In this document: positions 9,039 to 21,000 of the stretch, piece after piece
Numbering within the stretch: the first letter of the stretch is position 1
How the letters are laid out: each line of letters starts with the position of its first letter
Assembly: GCA_948567375.1 (NCBI GenBank)
Contig: OX419762.1
Span: 23,886,608-23,950,607 of the forward strand
Origin: Lunularia cruciata
Lineage: Eukaryota; Streptophyta; Marchantiopsida; Lunulariales; Lunulariaceae
Direction: 5' to 3'
Length of the DNA stretch: 64,000 nucleotides
Program-made: the position numbers and the translations under genes
The notes under the pieces: generated by a model
What the model was told of the DNA's origin: nothing
Seen by the model: only the letters and a program-made list of their open reading frames with translations
Databases searched by the model: none

Positions 9039-11610
9039 TTATCCCGATCCGATGTCTACCTCATCATCGGCTTCCAAACCCGATGATCTTCCTATTACTT
9101 CTCCTTCTTCGGGTATAGCTAATTCTACTAATTCCTGCACTAATTCTACTACTTCTACACTAGGAACTACAATTGCACTAAGGAGTGACTTATCTAACTC
9201 ATTATCTCCTAACCCACTCCTCTCTAATGTGTCAAATAACAAGTCTGATGACACTTGAATTCCTACTTCTGCAACATTGGGTTTCTTCTCCGCTGTCACA
9301 TTCCAAATTTTCTCTAACTCCAAATTGACTAAATCTAATCTAAGATTAACATTGTCTTCTACTTTTAACATCTTTTGATCTACACGCTCTCTCAATCGAA
9401 TCAGCAACGTGTTCATGTCCACATCCTTGGCTTTTCTCTTCCGAGTTTCCTGCACAAGCAACTTCAACTCATGTAGGCGGGCTTCTTCTAATCTCCCTTC
9501 AGCCTCCGTGCTTAAGATTGCTCTCAACTTCCCCGCAACTTCTCCCACTGATTCCGATGCATATCCTTGAGAGCGCTCTACCTTCAACTCTTCACGATAC
9601 ATCTTCAGCTCATCTTTGTACTCCGCAGTGAGCATCTTCAGCTCATCTTTGTACTCCGCAGTGAGCATCTTCTTTTCTTCCTCATACTGCATGCTCTGCA
9701 ACTCTGCACTTCTGACTAGCTCTCGTAATCATTCCTCTTCTTCTTGCCTGGCTGCTAACTCCCTCTGCCATGCTTGATCCTTCCCCACTGCACTCTTCTT
9801 CAAGCTGTCCAACTCTTGCTCCATTACGATGGTCATCGCCTTCAAATGAACATTCTCGATGTGCACATCACTCACTTCCTCCTTCATTTTGCTCAGCCAC
9901 ATTGCCTGTTCTTGTAATTCTCTGGCTTGCCTTTGCAGTTCTTTCTCTTTTGACTCGTAGCTCTCTTGTAACATTTTGAAAGTCTTCTTCTTCAAGACTT
10001 CCTCCCTCCAAAGTTCTTCCATTTCTTCATTTCTTTGGACTTGTTGCTCCTGCAATCCCTTCACTTCACTCAACAAATGCATCACCACCTACAACTCATT
10101 CATCCCCTTCCTACAATCTTGGGGAATTGCTTTCCGATGCTCCTTAGTAACTCTAGCAACGGGGTGACCACTTTTGTCAGATAAGATATCCCATTAAAGC
10201 TTTTGTCATCCTTGTCGCCGTCTTTGTCTTGAGTCTTCACCTCCTTCATCGGCTCCTTCATTCGAAGTCGTGATCTTTGTATCTTCAGAGACACCATATC
10301 TATACTTTCTTCTTCTTTACCTATTGAACTCGGCCCCACTGGATACTCCTCCTTCTCCTCTGGTCTCAGCTTGTTCACCACCATAGCTACGCAGTGACTT
10401 GTTGTTCTAGGTTCTCTGTCCACCATCGCTTGACAAGCTTCACTGACCACCACTGATTGCTGAACTTCAGGTTCCCCTTGCTATCACTTCCAGACTCCTC
10501 ACTTTTTAAGGTGAGCTCTTCTTCTTTGGATTCCTCCTCTTGCAACTCGGTTTCTTCTTTAGACTCTGATCCCAATGATGCTTCTCTCACCATCTTTGTA
10601 CTCTACATAACCAGTCTTTGAGTCTTCCTTTAAGTGGGAGGCGACTTTGCTTCTTTGGGTTTACAGTGTTCCTTGTCTTTGGACTGGTGACTTCTTTGAC
10701 CTTCCACTGTCCAGTCTTCAAGAAATGATCATCGTTGGCTTGCTGATGTATCATATACTATCGCTCTTCTTTGTCCGCTTCCGGTCTTAAGTCAGGATGA
10801 AAATGAGACACCATGCGATGATGCTCCTCTACTTTCAGCAGGTTCAACCTGAAGTAAAAGTGCGCTGTGAACAGTGCAAAATAATGTGGTGGCAAACCTG
10901 TTTGCCAATTGATCACCATTTGCTTCGTTTGATGGTGAAAGCACTTTGCCCAATTCACCAGAACTCTTGCAAACATTTGGTGGAAGAAAATGGCTTGCTC
11001 CATGTTCACATACATTGTTTGTTCTAGCTTGAACATGTGCATCATTGCCCCCACGATACTTCTCCTAATCGGGTCTCGATAGGACTCCACCTTGTAGCCA
11101 TTCGTAGTTCTTGGAGTGAAAAATGAGTTGCGAATTTTTGCCGTTTCTTTTGCAACATCACACTTCCGATAGAAGGTGATCCCTGTTGGCTCTCCTGCTT
11201 CTCTTCCCCAATACTAACCTCCAATCCGACTCAGTCTATTGAGCCGGGTTTCCTCTCTTCCCTTCCACCTCGGGACCCTCCTCACAATTGCTGGCAGCTA
11301 TTTTTGCCATCACTCCCGGAAAACTGAAATTCCAGTTCTATGCTAAGAAGGTAATACAAAGCCTAGTCAAGACTTCAATTCTAGCTACTACATCTAACCT
11401 AAGAATTGTGAAACTTTGCACCACTAGTGCATTGGCCACCTTCTTTGCCATAATCTGCTCTCTCATTCTATGATGCTGAAAGATGATGGCCTCTCCTGGA
11501 TGAGACACTCTAACTCCCTCGAGATTTTGGAAAATTTCACTCTCAACTAGCTTCTAGACATGGATTACTACAAGACGACTACTCAAAGGAATTGGAAATT
11601 TACTTGGCAT
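9039..11610 (-). pseudogene. LTR-encoded coiled-coil protein, A1 subtype
   Basis: The frame starts at an ATG at 11610 (MPSKFPIPLSSR) and ends at 9039 (EVDIGSG), wholly inside the U3 part of the LTR. The N-terminal domain includes TESDWRLVLG and a block around 10758-11090 (HFYFRLNLLKVEEHHRMVS, then HFHPDLRPE). An acidic Ser/Glu linker follows at about 10380-10600. A long coiled coil rich in Glu, Lys, Gln and Leu then runs from about 10090 to 9300. At least two frame changes (near 11090 and 10450) and several stops break it. The role is unknown. Its place after integrase recalls env-like frames of Athila elements, but I see no signal peptide or membrane segment. Confidence 0.75.
9601..9666. repeat. 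33-bp perfect tandem duplication in the coiled-coil segment
   Basis: The unit ATCTTCAGCTCATCTTTGTA followed by CTCCGCAGTGAGC occurs twice, at 9601-9633 and 9634-9666. It adds eleven codons in frame (MLTAEYKDELK twice on the minus strand) and keeps the reading frame. I did not see it in the other A LTRs. Confidence 0.9.
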
Positions 11611-12014
11611 ATTCAACTTGTCCTTGCGTAATTGCAATCTAATATTACCCTAAATTGCAGTTATTCTTTAGTCAATTTCAAATTTGACCTTCTCTCTTCT
11701 GCGTGTTGATCCCGGTCACTATCAAGACATGCTTCTTTTGCCTCCATCGTTTCTTGAAGTGTACTTGCTTGCCACGTATGAAGGTTGTTAAATGGTCATT
11801 GTATCTTTTGCACCTTCCGACCCAAAGACAGTGCTCTTTGGACTTCTTCCGTCATACCCTTCTTCTGCGTACCTCTATCATTAGATCCGATGTTGTCTTC
11901 TTCAGATGTCCTCCAAAGTTAGTTCCGTCCATTCTTTGTTTGCAATTTGGTTTCCAGTGCTTACTTCTTCTCTTAAACACCAATAAACAAAGAAAAAAAA
12001 ATGTGGGTACCACA

Positions 12015-12030
12015 TACCCTCTCCCTCAAA
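12015..12030 (-). promoter_or_regulatory. Polypurine tract of A1
   Basis: The minus strand reads TTTGAGGGAGAGGGTA immediately before the LTR start TGTGGTACCCACA. This is where plus-strand DNA synthesis is primed in LTR elements. It proves the LTR begins upstream of the coiled-coil gene, so that gene is inside the LTR. Confidence 0.85.
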
Positions 12031-13110
12031 TGTGAGCGTCTCCATGAACACCAACAATTGGGTTTTTATACAAAGTCGGGTTTGGGGTCCAATATTTTCT
12101 AACCCTCCAACTGTTGACGCAAGTTGCAAAAGGATTGCCGTCCAGGTCTACTAGTTGAATAGGACTATTAACATATATGTGCATCACGCAATACGGCCCC
12201 ATCCACCTCAGATGTAATTTTCTAGGAAAAAATATGCGGCAATTATCGTATAACAAGACCAAGTCTTCCTCCTAAACAGCCATAGGTTTGATTCTTGTGC
12301 CTGACCTTCCGTTGTTCTTGAATTTCCTTTGTAGTTTGCATTGCATCATCCCTTTTCTCTTCCAACCACATCAGTTGATGGATCCAAAGATCTTGGCTTT
12401 CTTCCTCCAACGAGCGTTCTTCACAAAGTATTCTATATGTCGGTACTTCAAATTCAACTGGTAATATGGGATGCAATCCGTATGTCAAGAAATAAGGAGT
12501 TTGCTTGGTAGTTATCTTTGCAGTTGTTTGATATGCCTACAATGCTGTAGGTAACTTTGTATCCCAGTCATAGGTATAATTGACTATCACCTTATTCAAA
12601 ATTTTGCACAACAATCCATTGGCCTTCTCCGTGAGTCCATTCGCTTTTGGGTTGTAAGGCGTGGTCTTCCGATGTGTAATTTGGAAGTACTTGGTTAATG
12701 CTTCCACCATTGACTTCAAAAAATGAGTTCCTCAATCACTGACCAATTCCAAAGGACACCCATAACGGGAGATGATGTTTTGGAAGAAAAATTTTGCCAT
12801 TGTCTCTACATCATCTCTTTGTGTTGCCTCTGCTTCCACCATTTTGGTGGCATAATCGGTACATACCAGGATGTACTTCTTCCTTGTGACACAGGTTTCT
12901 GGTTGAATAGGACCCACAAAATCAATATCCCATTTCTCAAATGGGGCCAGGGGCAAAATTGGTTTCAAAGGCCACTGGGAAGTCACCGTCGGTTTCCCTA
13001 TTCTTTGACAGGCATCACAACTTTGAATATGGGCATGAGTATCTTTATACATCATAGGCCACCAATACCCTACCGAAAGAATTTCTTCACCATATTTTTC
13101 AGGGCATAGT
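12031..13110 (-). pseudogene. pol: Integrase of A1
   Basis: The zinc-binding C-C pair is in CDACQRIG (about 12995-13020), with its His pair further upstream towards 13100 in decayed sequence. Catalytic residues are visible as DIDFVGPIQP (first Asp), LVSD at the end of the 12732-13055 frame (second Asp), and TPYNPKANGLTEKANGL (Glu) at 12537-12719. The C-terminal part gives WDTKLPTAL, TPYFLTYGLHPILP and a basic tail (12243-12488). A final segment at 12026-12262 has LRWMGPYCV, a GPY motif, after a frame change. The Arg after the second Asp is a TGA stop (CGA in relatives). The gene ends directly at the polypurine tract. Confidence 0.85.
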
Positions 13111-13633
13111 GTCTCCCTGATGCTTACGTGTGTTAGGATTTGATTACTCCTCTAACTTTGTATGCTTCCAAACATCTCCGAAGTACTTCATCTTCACTCA
13201 TTTTAAACAAAATGTTGTGTTTCAATTGGTACGGTCCCATTTTCTGGAGGAAGACTCCCCTTTGTTTCGGGTCCAGCCCCTCAGGAGAATGGCACATATG
13301 AAAATAGTGATATTCTGTTGCATACCACGTATTTCAAACAGCCATTAAATGATAAAGCTCTTTATCATGAAACCAATCATCAATTTTCAAATCTTGGTCT
13401 TGAGTTTCTAACCTGGATAAGAAATCCACATTTGAATGCAAAGCTCCCTTCCTTACTTGAATAGTGTATGTGAACTCTTGTAACAACAAGATCCATCGTG
13501 CAATTTGCTTGGACAAATCTGCCTTCTTGACCAAGTGTTGCAGTGTGTAATGGTCCACATAGAAGATGAATTTGTATCCCAACAAGTAGTGGCAAAATTC
13601 TTGCAAGCATACACCATTTTGAGTGCTTCTCAT
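13111..13633 (-). pseudogene. pol: RNase H of A1
   Basis: The segment at 13334-13633 gives FCHYLLGYKFIFYVDHYTLQ and RWILLLQEF, then DFLSRLETQD, the RNase H tail of Athila-like pol. A one-base frame change near 13630 separates it from the RT frame, which already contains the RNase H start (DTSSMAIGVVLSQKD, YYASRQLS). Between about 13330 and 13110 the linker to integrase is poorly preserved. Confidence 0.75.
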
Positions 13634-14720
13634 TCAGTCGTCGAATAGTTCTTTTTTGAGACTGATAATTGTCGGCTAGCGTAATATACCAGGTAGTCCT
13701 TCTTCTTCTTGTCTTTCTGACTTAAGACAACTCCAATGGCCATGGACGAAGTATCCACATACACATGAAAAGGGATGTCCCAATTTGGGGCCCTCATAAT
13801 TGGTGCTTCAACCAGTTTCTTCTTCAACACCTGGAAAGCTTCTTCTTGATTTGCTTCCCACTGATAGTCTTCGGATTTCTTCAAAAGCTTTGTAAGGGGT
13901 GCAGCAAGCATCGCATAATTTGACACGAAGCGTTTGTAGTATCCAACATGTCCCAAGAAGGCTCTCAGCTCCCGGATGTTCTTCGGGGATTCCAAAGCTG
14001 CAATTACTTTAACCTTCTCGATGTTGACTTCAATTCCTTGGCTTGACACCCAATGCCCCAAAAGAATTCCCTCCTTCATTATGAAGAAGCATTTCTACGG
14101 ATGTAATGACAAGCTGGCAAAATGACACCTTTCAAAAGTTTGGCAAAGGTAATCTAAATGTACATCTCTTCGCCCAAACACACAAAAATCATCAATGAAG
14201 ACTTCCACAAATTTGTGCATGAAATCTTTGAAGATTGAATTCATCATCTGCTGGAAAGTAGCGGGAGAATTACACAAACCAAAGGGCATTTGATTGTAAG
14301 CAAAAGTGCCCCAATTGGTGGTGAATGTAGTTTTATCCTTGTCCTCTTCTTGAATGGAAACTTGATTGTACCCTGAAAATCCATCAAGAAAGCTATAGCA
14401 AGGATGACCAGCTACTTGGTCCAGAATTGTATCAGTAAATGGTAAAGGATGATGGTCCTTTTAGGTGACTGCATTCAATTTGCAAAAATCTTGGCACACT
14501 TGAATTTTCCCCGTCTTCTTTGGAAAGATGACAATGGGGGAAACCCACTCACTACTTAGAACAGGGAAAATTATTCCAGCCCCTAAGTACTTATCAATTT
14601 CATCTTTCACCAAGATGGGATACTTCAGGTTCAGGCGGTATTGTCTTTGCCAAACCGGAATTGCACCTTCAACCAGATCAATCCGGTGCTCTCCAAATTC
14701 TCGTAGAATTCCCGGCATTT
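13630..14720 (-). pseudogene. pol: Reverse transcriptase of A1
   Basis: RT copies the element RNA into DNA. One frame carries nearly all of it with only a few stops: HRIDLVEGAIPVWQRQYRLN at the start, VIFPKKTGKIQVCQDFCKLN for the finger region, MPFGLCNSPATFQQMMN, then the catalytic box EVFIDDFCVFG at about 14170-14205. The thumb has LRAFLGHVGYYKRFVSNYA and LTKLLKKS. The FIDDF form resembles the FMDDF of Athila elements rather than the YVDD or YIDD of other gypsy lineages. Element C has YIDD, so the two families are distinct. Stops near 14460 and 14085 inactivate this copy. Confidence 0.88.
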
Positions 14721-14745
14721 GATCAATAGACCAGGCAAATACATC

Positions 14746-15450
14746 CTAGAACTCTATAAATAGGGCAGTGTATCCTGCCAACTCCTTTGTGGTGACTATC
14801 TTTGAAATTGTTAAAATCTTTTCTTCAGTCAAGACCACATCTTGACAGTCATCGGGGTTAATGACACCTTCTATGTGGCTTACTCGACTTAATCTGAGAC
14901 GTACTGCTGTCAAAACCCCTTCCTCCAAGTCTTCTTCACCTGAGGTGATGTCGTATGGGTCTTCGCCTTTGACTTCTACCTTGTAACATTCCAAATAATT
15001 AACTTGGACATCGTCTTCGGAGTCCTCGGAAGACAAAGACAATGAATCGTCAGATTCATCCCCATCTTCTTACAAAGTAGCTTCCCCAAGGTGAGGAACC
15101 TTCGTCCAACTCACAGTCACCAGCTTTTGCTCTTTAGACGAGATGTCTTTAAATCTTAATTTTTGCTGGTGCCAATCCACCATGACCTGGGCATTGTACA
15201 ACCAGGGTCTTCCGATCAAGAGAGGATAGCCAATTTTGGTAACTGGTTGTAGCACAATGTAATTTAATTTGAAGGGCACTCCTCCTATAATCGTAGTGAT
15301 ATTTGACAACACGTCCAAGGGCCGTCTCCTGGTTTGATCCGCAAACTGCAGAATTTGGGGTGTTGGTTCAAATGTTGTGTACCCTAGTCAATGTACAGTG
15401 TCTTTTGTCATGACATTCACACCCGACCCCAAATCAATGGGTATGGATGT
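14746..15450 (-). pseudogene. pol: Aspartic protease region of A1
   Basis: The frame shows DLGSGVNVMTKDT near 15400-15436, the protease active-site strand with Asp followed by Gly-Ser-Gly. The body follows (TTIIGGVPFKLNYIVLQPV, IGYPLLIGRPWLYNAQV). An acidic linker (about 14746-15060) then leads to RT. Protease, RT and gag share one frame here, so gag-pol was probably a single polyprotein. Scattered stops interrupt it. Confidence 0.8.
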
Positions 15451-15572
15451 GATTATACAGCCTGCTATCTCCGCATCCACCTCGGGAGATCCCAAATTTT
15501 CCTATTCAATACAATAAATTGCACGCAAGTCTTTCTTGGTCATTGCTCTTACTTTCTTGAGGGCTTAACTTA

Positions 15573-18064
15573 GCTGCTTTTTATATAGCTTGTTGTCCTC
15601 CCATAATTGTTTAAATGTGATGTTTGCACTTGTAGACGCCATATCTGCCACAATATTGTACTATGGAACTCCTCCCAATTTCACTTGCTTTGTCTTTGTC
15701 TTCAGATCTAAATTTTGCACCTGTTCAAAACAAACTTCGGGGTGCTTGAGGATGGTAATCGGAGTGCGTAGGTTCTTGATCCAATGATCATCGGGTTGAC
15801 CAACTTCGGCTTAGATCAAGTCTTTTACTTCAGACCTGATATCCACCGGAAAATTTGGAGGTTGTGTCTTTGTATTTTCCTCCAAACTCATCTCCCGCGT
15901 GCGTAGTACTGCTTCCTTAATTTCTTTCTGCAAGGCTTTTGCTTTAGCTTTTGCTAGAACCTTTTCTTTCTTTGTAGAAAGGATAGCTTTTGGTCGCAAT
16001 CTCTTCATTTTTTGTGAGGAAGAAGATGTAGTACTTGCTTCTTTGGGAGCTCGATTCTTCCTCCCCGCATTAGTTTCTACCTTCAAAATTTCGAGGTCCG
16101 GCCACTCTCCTTTTGAAGCGGGACTCCCTTCTTGAGGCCTCTCTTCCTCAAGTGTGATACAATTCACATTTGTATCCCCCTTTGCCTAGAGTGCAGCACG
16201 CTCTACGAGAGTCTGTACATACTTGGTAGGGGGCTTTGGATTGGGTGGTTGCGGGCACTGATTTCCTATGTGCCCCGATCCTTTACAATTCCCACAAAGA
16301 GGCACGTACCCAATTTGTTGTCTTGGCTCCGGACAATTTGGAGACCAATGTCCCATCAAGACACAATTGTAACAAGCACTCGGTGCAACATTTTGAGGTC
16401 TATTTTGGCCACCCATCGGTGGTCTTTGTGGGGGAGCAGTAGGATTATACTCTCGTGGTCCATACTTGGGACCTTGATATGATGGGCTTGCTAGAGGCTG
16501 TATTTCTTGGGTTTGGTATACAGACTCTTCTTCTTCACCATAATCCCATCCGGGAACCCAATCAATTTGTTGCACTGGAAATGTCATCTGAGTTGAACAT
16601 TGCGTATTAGCATGGCCGGATTTACCACATGCAGTGCACCATACATTTGGTCGACCAAATGATGGGGGCTTTCTTTGCTCCTTAGCCCCAATCATCTGGA
16701 TCTTGAAATCCACGAACTCTTGAATAAGAGTTTCCAACTTTTGATCCGCCTTAGGTACATTCTTTACTTGCGGCATTACTGGCTTCTTTCCTCTGCATCT
16801 TCATATTCTCCGCAGCTTGGGTTCTTTGTCAGATTCCGAAGAAGAACTAGAAGATGTGGAGGATTCCTCCGAAGAAGGGGAGGTGCTGCAAGAAGCTCTT
16901 TGTCTTGGCTTCTTGCCCTTCTTCTCACAATTTCTTTGGTTGCTGGACAAGTGAGAATGAGCCACCTCATATCGGGTGACATGTTTGAGGACTTTGTCCA
17001 AGGAAGTTACATTCCTCTCCCTGGCAAAGATTTGAATCTCCAGTGAAAGCCCTCCGAGAAACCAGGTAATGGCTTGGGCATTGAAATAACCCACAACACT
17101 GGATTGTTTCGGAACTTGGTTCAATAAGGCCATGAACCGCTCAGAGTAATCTCTCAATTTTTCCTTCTTCCCTTGATCCAAATCAGTAAGTGCTGCAAAG
17201 ACACTCGTATCATAATCTACTTCCTAAAATTGTTCCAAGAAGCCATTTCCTAAGTCTACCTAGTCTGCTGGTGTGAATCCTTTCTGCGTTACATGGGTAT
17301 ACTAGCTTTGAGCCTTCTTTTGGAGCAGACTTGGAAAAAATCCGCAGTCGATCCGTGGAGTCATGTTCCTTGTTGGCAAAGGAGATGACTTCAAACTCCT
17401 TGATGACTTCGTCAGGGTCTATGTCTTGTTTTGTACCTTTATACTTCTGATAAGCATGTCAGGTCACAGGTAACAAAGTCATTGTTCAATGCGGCGGATT
17501 TGGCTGTGGTAAGTTTGAACTTATGGGAACCAAAGAGCTACTTGGTATGGACATCGTGTGGTCTGCCCACGGGTTCCAATTTGTCTAGTTCAAATTGGGG
17601 TTTTTTTTGACAATTTCTTCTTCTTTGGTTGTGTCGACTTCAACCCGATTAGAAGTAAGAGCTTCCACAACTTCAACTTGGTCTTCAAACTTTCTTCAAG
17701 ATAACCGGGGAATTGCTCGTACTAGATGTTGACACTCTTCTTCCGTAAGTGTTCATGTTGTCTTTTCGTGAACAAACTTCTTAATGAATTCAACTTCCTT
17801 TACAACTTTAGGGGAAGTCGGTGTACAAGGTCATAATGCATATGTCTTCCTGCTTGAGTCTTTCTTCTTCTTGGAAGACGAGGATGAAAAGTAGCCTTAC
17901 CACCCTCCTTCACGTCTCTTTTGTTCAAGTTCTTGTGAAGCTTCTTGAACTTCATGAATGAGTTGATCGCCCAATGCTCTTGGCTCAGGTTTGGCCAACG
18001 TAGATTGGATCTTCAATGTTTGTCTTTGAACTCTCTCTTCCCGATGTTCTCTCAATGCAGACAT
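15573..18064 (-). pseudogene. gag: gag of A1 with three CCHC knuckles
   Basis: The likely start is an ATG at 18064 (MSALREHREERVQRQ), matching the start in B. The retrotransposon-gag core lies at about 16960-17340 (KEKLRDYSERFMALLNQVP). Three zinc knuckles follow: CTACGKSGHANTQC near 16610, CYNCVLMGHWSPNC near 16360 and CGNCKGSGHIGNQC near 16270. A Lys-rich helical segment and a linker to protease end the region. Gag packages the RNA and forms the particle. The first 900 bp contain frame changes and stops, while the knuckle region (16186-16776) is open. Element B sits only 13 bp upstream of this ATG. Confidence 0.82.
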
Positions 18065-18077
18065 TCATATTGCTTTG

Positions 18078-21000
18078 TGTGACAACCCGGAAAATATCAC
18101 TTTTGCGGTAATTGGGTAAGTAAAGTTTGTTCCCGCAGAGATACGAGTCAGAAATGTCCAAATACAAAGTCAAAGTAACAATTTAGTTCTTCTTGATTTC
18201 TTCTTTAATCTCTCAAGTAGAAACCACACCAAGAAGAGAGTAACAAGTACTGACTCGTAGTCTTGTCATGAATTAACACTCCTAAATCATAACTCCATCA
18301 ATTCTTTCCAAACAATCTTGATTGTGATGATTCAGGCTCTCCCAAAAATGGCACTTCACTGCAAAACGACTTTGCCTCAGAATTGTGTTCCACCCCTCCA
18401 CTGAAGGCATAATTTCCTTGATCAAAATTACTTCACATCAACTTTGCACTACACTTACAAATGCAAAATACTACCAACACTACAATTCCTCTCAGATCTG
18501 TCAAGGCATTGCTTCAATTGCTCTTCACTCAAGATCAAACACATAGAATGAAGATCAAGCCTGCAAAATCCAACATCCAACAAGCAGTCTGACTGGCACT
18601 TTCAATTTCTTCACACACTCACAAACACAGGCACAAAGTTGATACTCGGAATCAAGCTTAAGCAACGAGCATTGCTTCACAACACTTTGCTTTATCTATT
18701 CTTAGAATTATGAGCATTGAACAACATCTGATTGCAAATGCCACTCTTAAGTAGTGAAGCAATCGACAATTATCTTCCTAATGCACCTCTTCCTAATGAC
18801 TCTACAAACGTGCCAATTTGAAATGACAATGCACTTCTTCATATTGGCCTGTTCAAATCCCAAATTGGTTTCTAATCTAATCCGATGTCTACTTCTTCTT
18901 TGGCTTTCAAACCCGATCCCGAAGTAACTATACTTCTTACTACTTTGTCCTTGGGTTTCATATCTCCTACATCTTCTACCAGATCCAACAATTCTCTTTC
19001 ATGATCTGACATTTCACTAGTGGGTAATCTTTCTGACTCCTTATCTCCCGACCCACTCTTCTCTATTGTCTCCAATGGTAGCTCCAAAGACATTTGCACT
19101 CCTACTTCATCTACTTTGAGTTTGGCTCTAACGTCTTTCCAAAGTTTATCTATCTCCAATTTCACTAAGTCTTGTCTAATCGTGATATTATCTTCTACTT
19201 TTAATATCTTCCTATCTACACGAGTCCTAAGACTTATTAACAACACGTTCAAATCTATGTCTCTTGCCTGTCTCCTCCTGGTCTCCTACACCAACAACTT
19301 CAACTCATGCAACCTCGTCTCCTCAATCCAAATACTGGCCTCTGTACTTAACATTGCATTCATTCTGATGACAATCTCCTTCAATAGTTCCAATCGCATT
19401 TTGCTTTCCCATTCCCAATCTGCAAGCCAATCTTCTATGTACATCGCCAATTCCGCCTTGAACTCGGCTTTCACCATTTCTTTCTCCTTCTCCTTCTGCT
19501 CAATCTTCTCCTCTTGATTACAAAGTAACTCTCGTAATCTCTCTTCTTCCTTATATCTTACTGTCAACTCCCGCTGCCATAGTTGCTTCTTCTCTAATAC
19601 ACTCTCCATCACTCTATCAAGTTCTTGTTCCTTCGCTGCTACCCTTGCCAAAGCATGGATAATTTCTAATCTGGAATCAACAAATTGTTGCTTCAAGATC
19701 TCATACTCTGCTACTTGTCTTTCCCTTGCTATGTCACTCTTCTTCACAAGTTCTTCTTGATACCTTGCTTCTCTCTTCAAGTCTTCAATCACTTGATTTT
19801 GTACTACTGCTTCCCCTCGCAATACTTCCCTTTCCTCCTCACCTTGGGTTATACTCTTCTTCAACTCCGAGTTCTCTTCTTCCAATCTCGCCAAAACTTG
19901 CAACACAGTCTTCACCTCCGGACAAGTCGACTGCATCTCCTTCTTCTTGTGCTCCAACTTCACCAACAATGGACACACAATCTCCCATAGGTACTCCACT
20001 CCATCAATGACAACTACTTCCTCTTGCGTAGCAATCTCCTTCCTTACTTCTTCTTCACCTGATACTCGCCTTCTTCCTTGCAGTCTTCGTATCAGAATCG
20101 ATGCCTCACTTCCCGAGCTAGTGTTTGCTTCTTCTCTTGCCTTACTTGGACCCGCTTCACACTTTGCCTTGCATCTTGAACAAACTCCCCTCTAGATTGT
20201 AAACTTCTTCTCCTCGGGCTCGGGTATCTCATCCTCCAACTTTTCAGTAATTTCTTCTTTGAGCTCCACCCAAAATTCTTCTTCTTCTTCAGCAGCAATA
20301 GGTGGTACCAACGTCATCTCTCCACCTTCATCAATATCGCTACTCGTATCTCTACTTTGCAGCATGAGCTTTGGTTCTTCCTCACATTCCGAGTCTTTGG
20401 ACTTGCACTCGGCTTTGCCTTCCAAGTCTTTGTCTAACGTTGCGATCACCACTATGCCTTTCCTTGAGTTTCCTCTCCTGAATTTCCGAGGTCTTGTCTT
20501 GTCTTCAGGTTCTCCTTGCCGACTTCGCTTCTTTGACTTTGGAGTACTCACTTCTATCTCCACACTCTTACCTATCTTTGCGTAGTACTCATCCGTGCTC
20601 CGGATTTGAAGAATGTACTGTTGCTCCTCCATATTGACTTCCCTTCTCAAGTCGGGATGGAAGTGAGACACCATTTGGTTTTGCTCTGCCGAATTGAGCA
20701 AATTCAACCCAAGATAGAAATGTGTTGCAAACCGCATGATGTAGTGTAGAGGGGACTTATCCCGCAAATTCCACACCATTTGTCTCGTCCTTGTATGGAA
20801 GCACCTCACCCAATTAATTGGTTCTCCTGCAAACAACTTATGGAAAAACACCGCTTGGTGTTTCATCACATAAGTTGTTCTCTCTGGCTTTAGGATCGCC
20901 ATGAGAGCACTCATGATCCCTCTCTTTATTGTATCCTTGTTACTCTCAACCTTATACCCATCCTTCTTTCTCTTCAAAGAGAAAGCATCCCTCACTTCTT

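Larger units (their letters stand above)
8241..12014 (-). repeat. 3' LTR of A1 (3.77 kb)
   Basis: The LTR ends TGTGACAACCC and TGTGGGTACCACA are those of the solo LTRs defined by target duplications. A polypurine tract abuts the right end at 12015. About 0.8 kb at the left is R-U5 with a TATA-like box, and the rest is U3 carrying the LTR gene. This LTR is a distinct subtype: its gene differs noticeably from the copies in B, S2 and S4, but matches the remnant at 35469-36116. Confidence 0.88.

Noticed and set aside
8241-12014. LTR of A1 as a short ~0.8-kb LTR beginning near 9040 just after the gene's stop
   Set aside because: No polypurine tract or terminal TG/CA pair supports a boundary there. 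Purine tracts at 12015 and 21866 and the duplications of S2, S3 and S4 all place the boundary on the far side of the gene.
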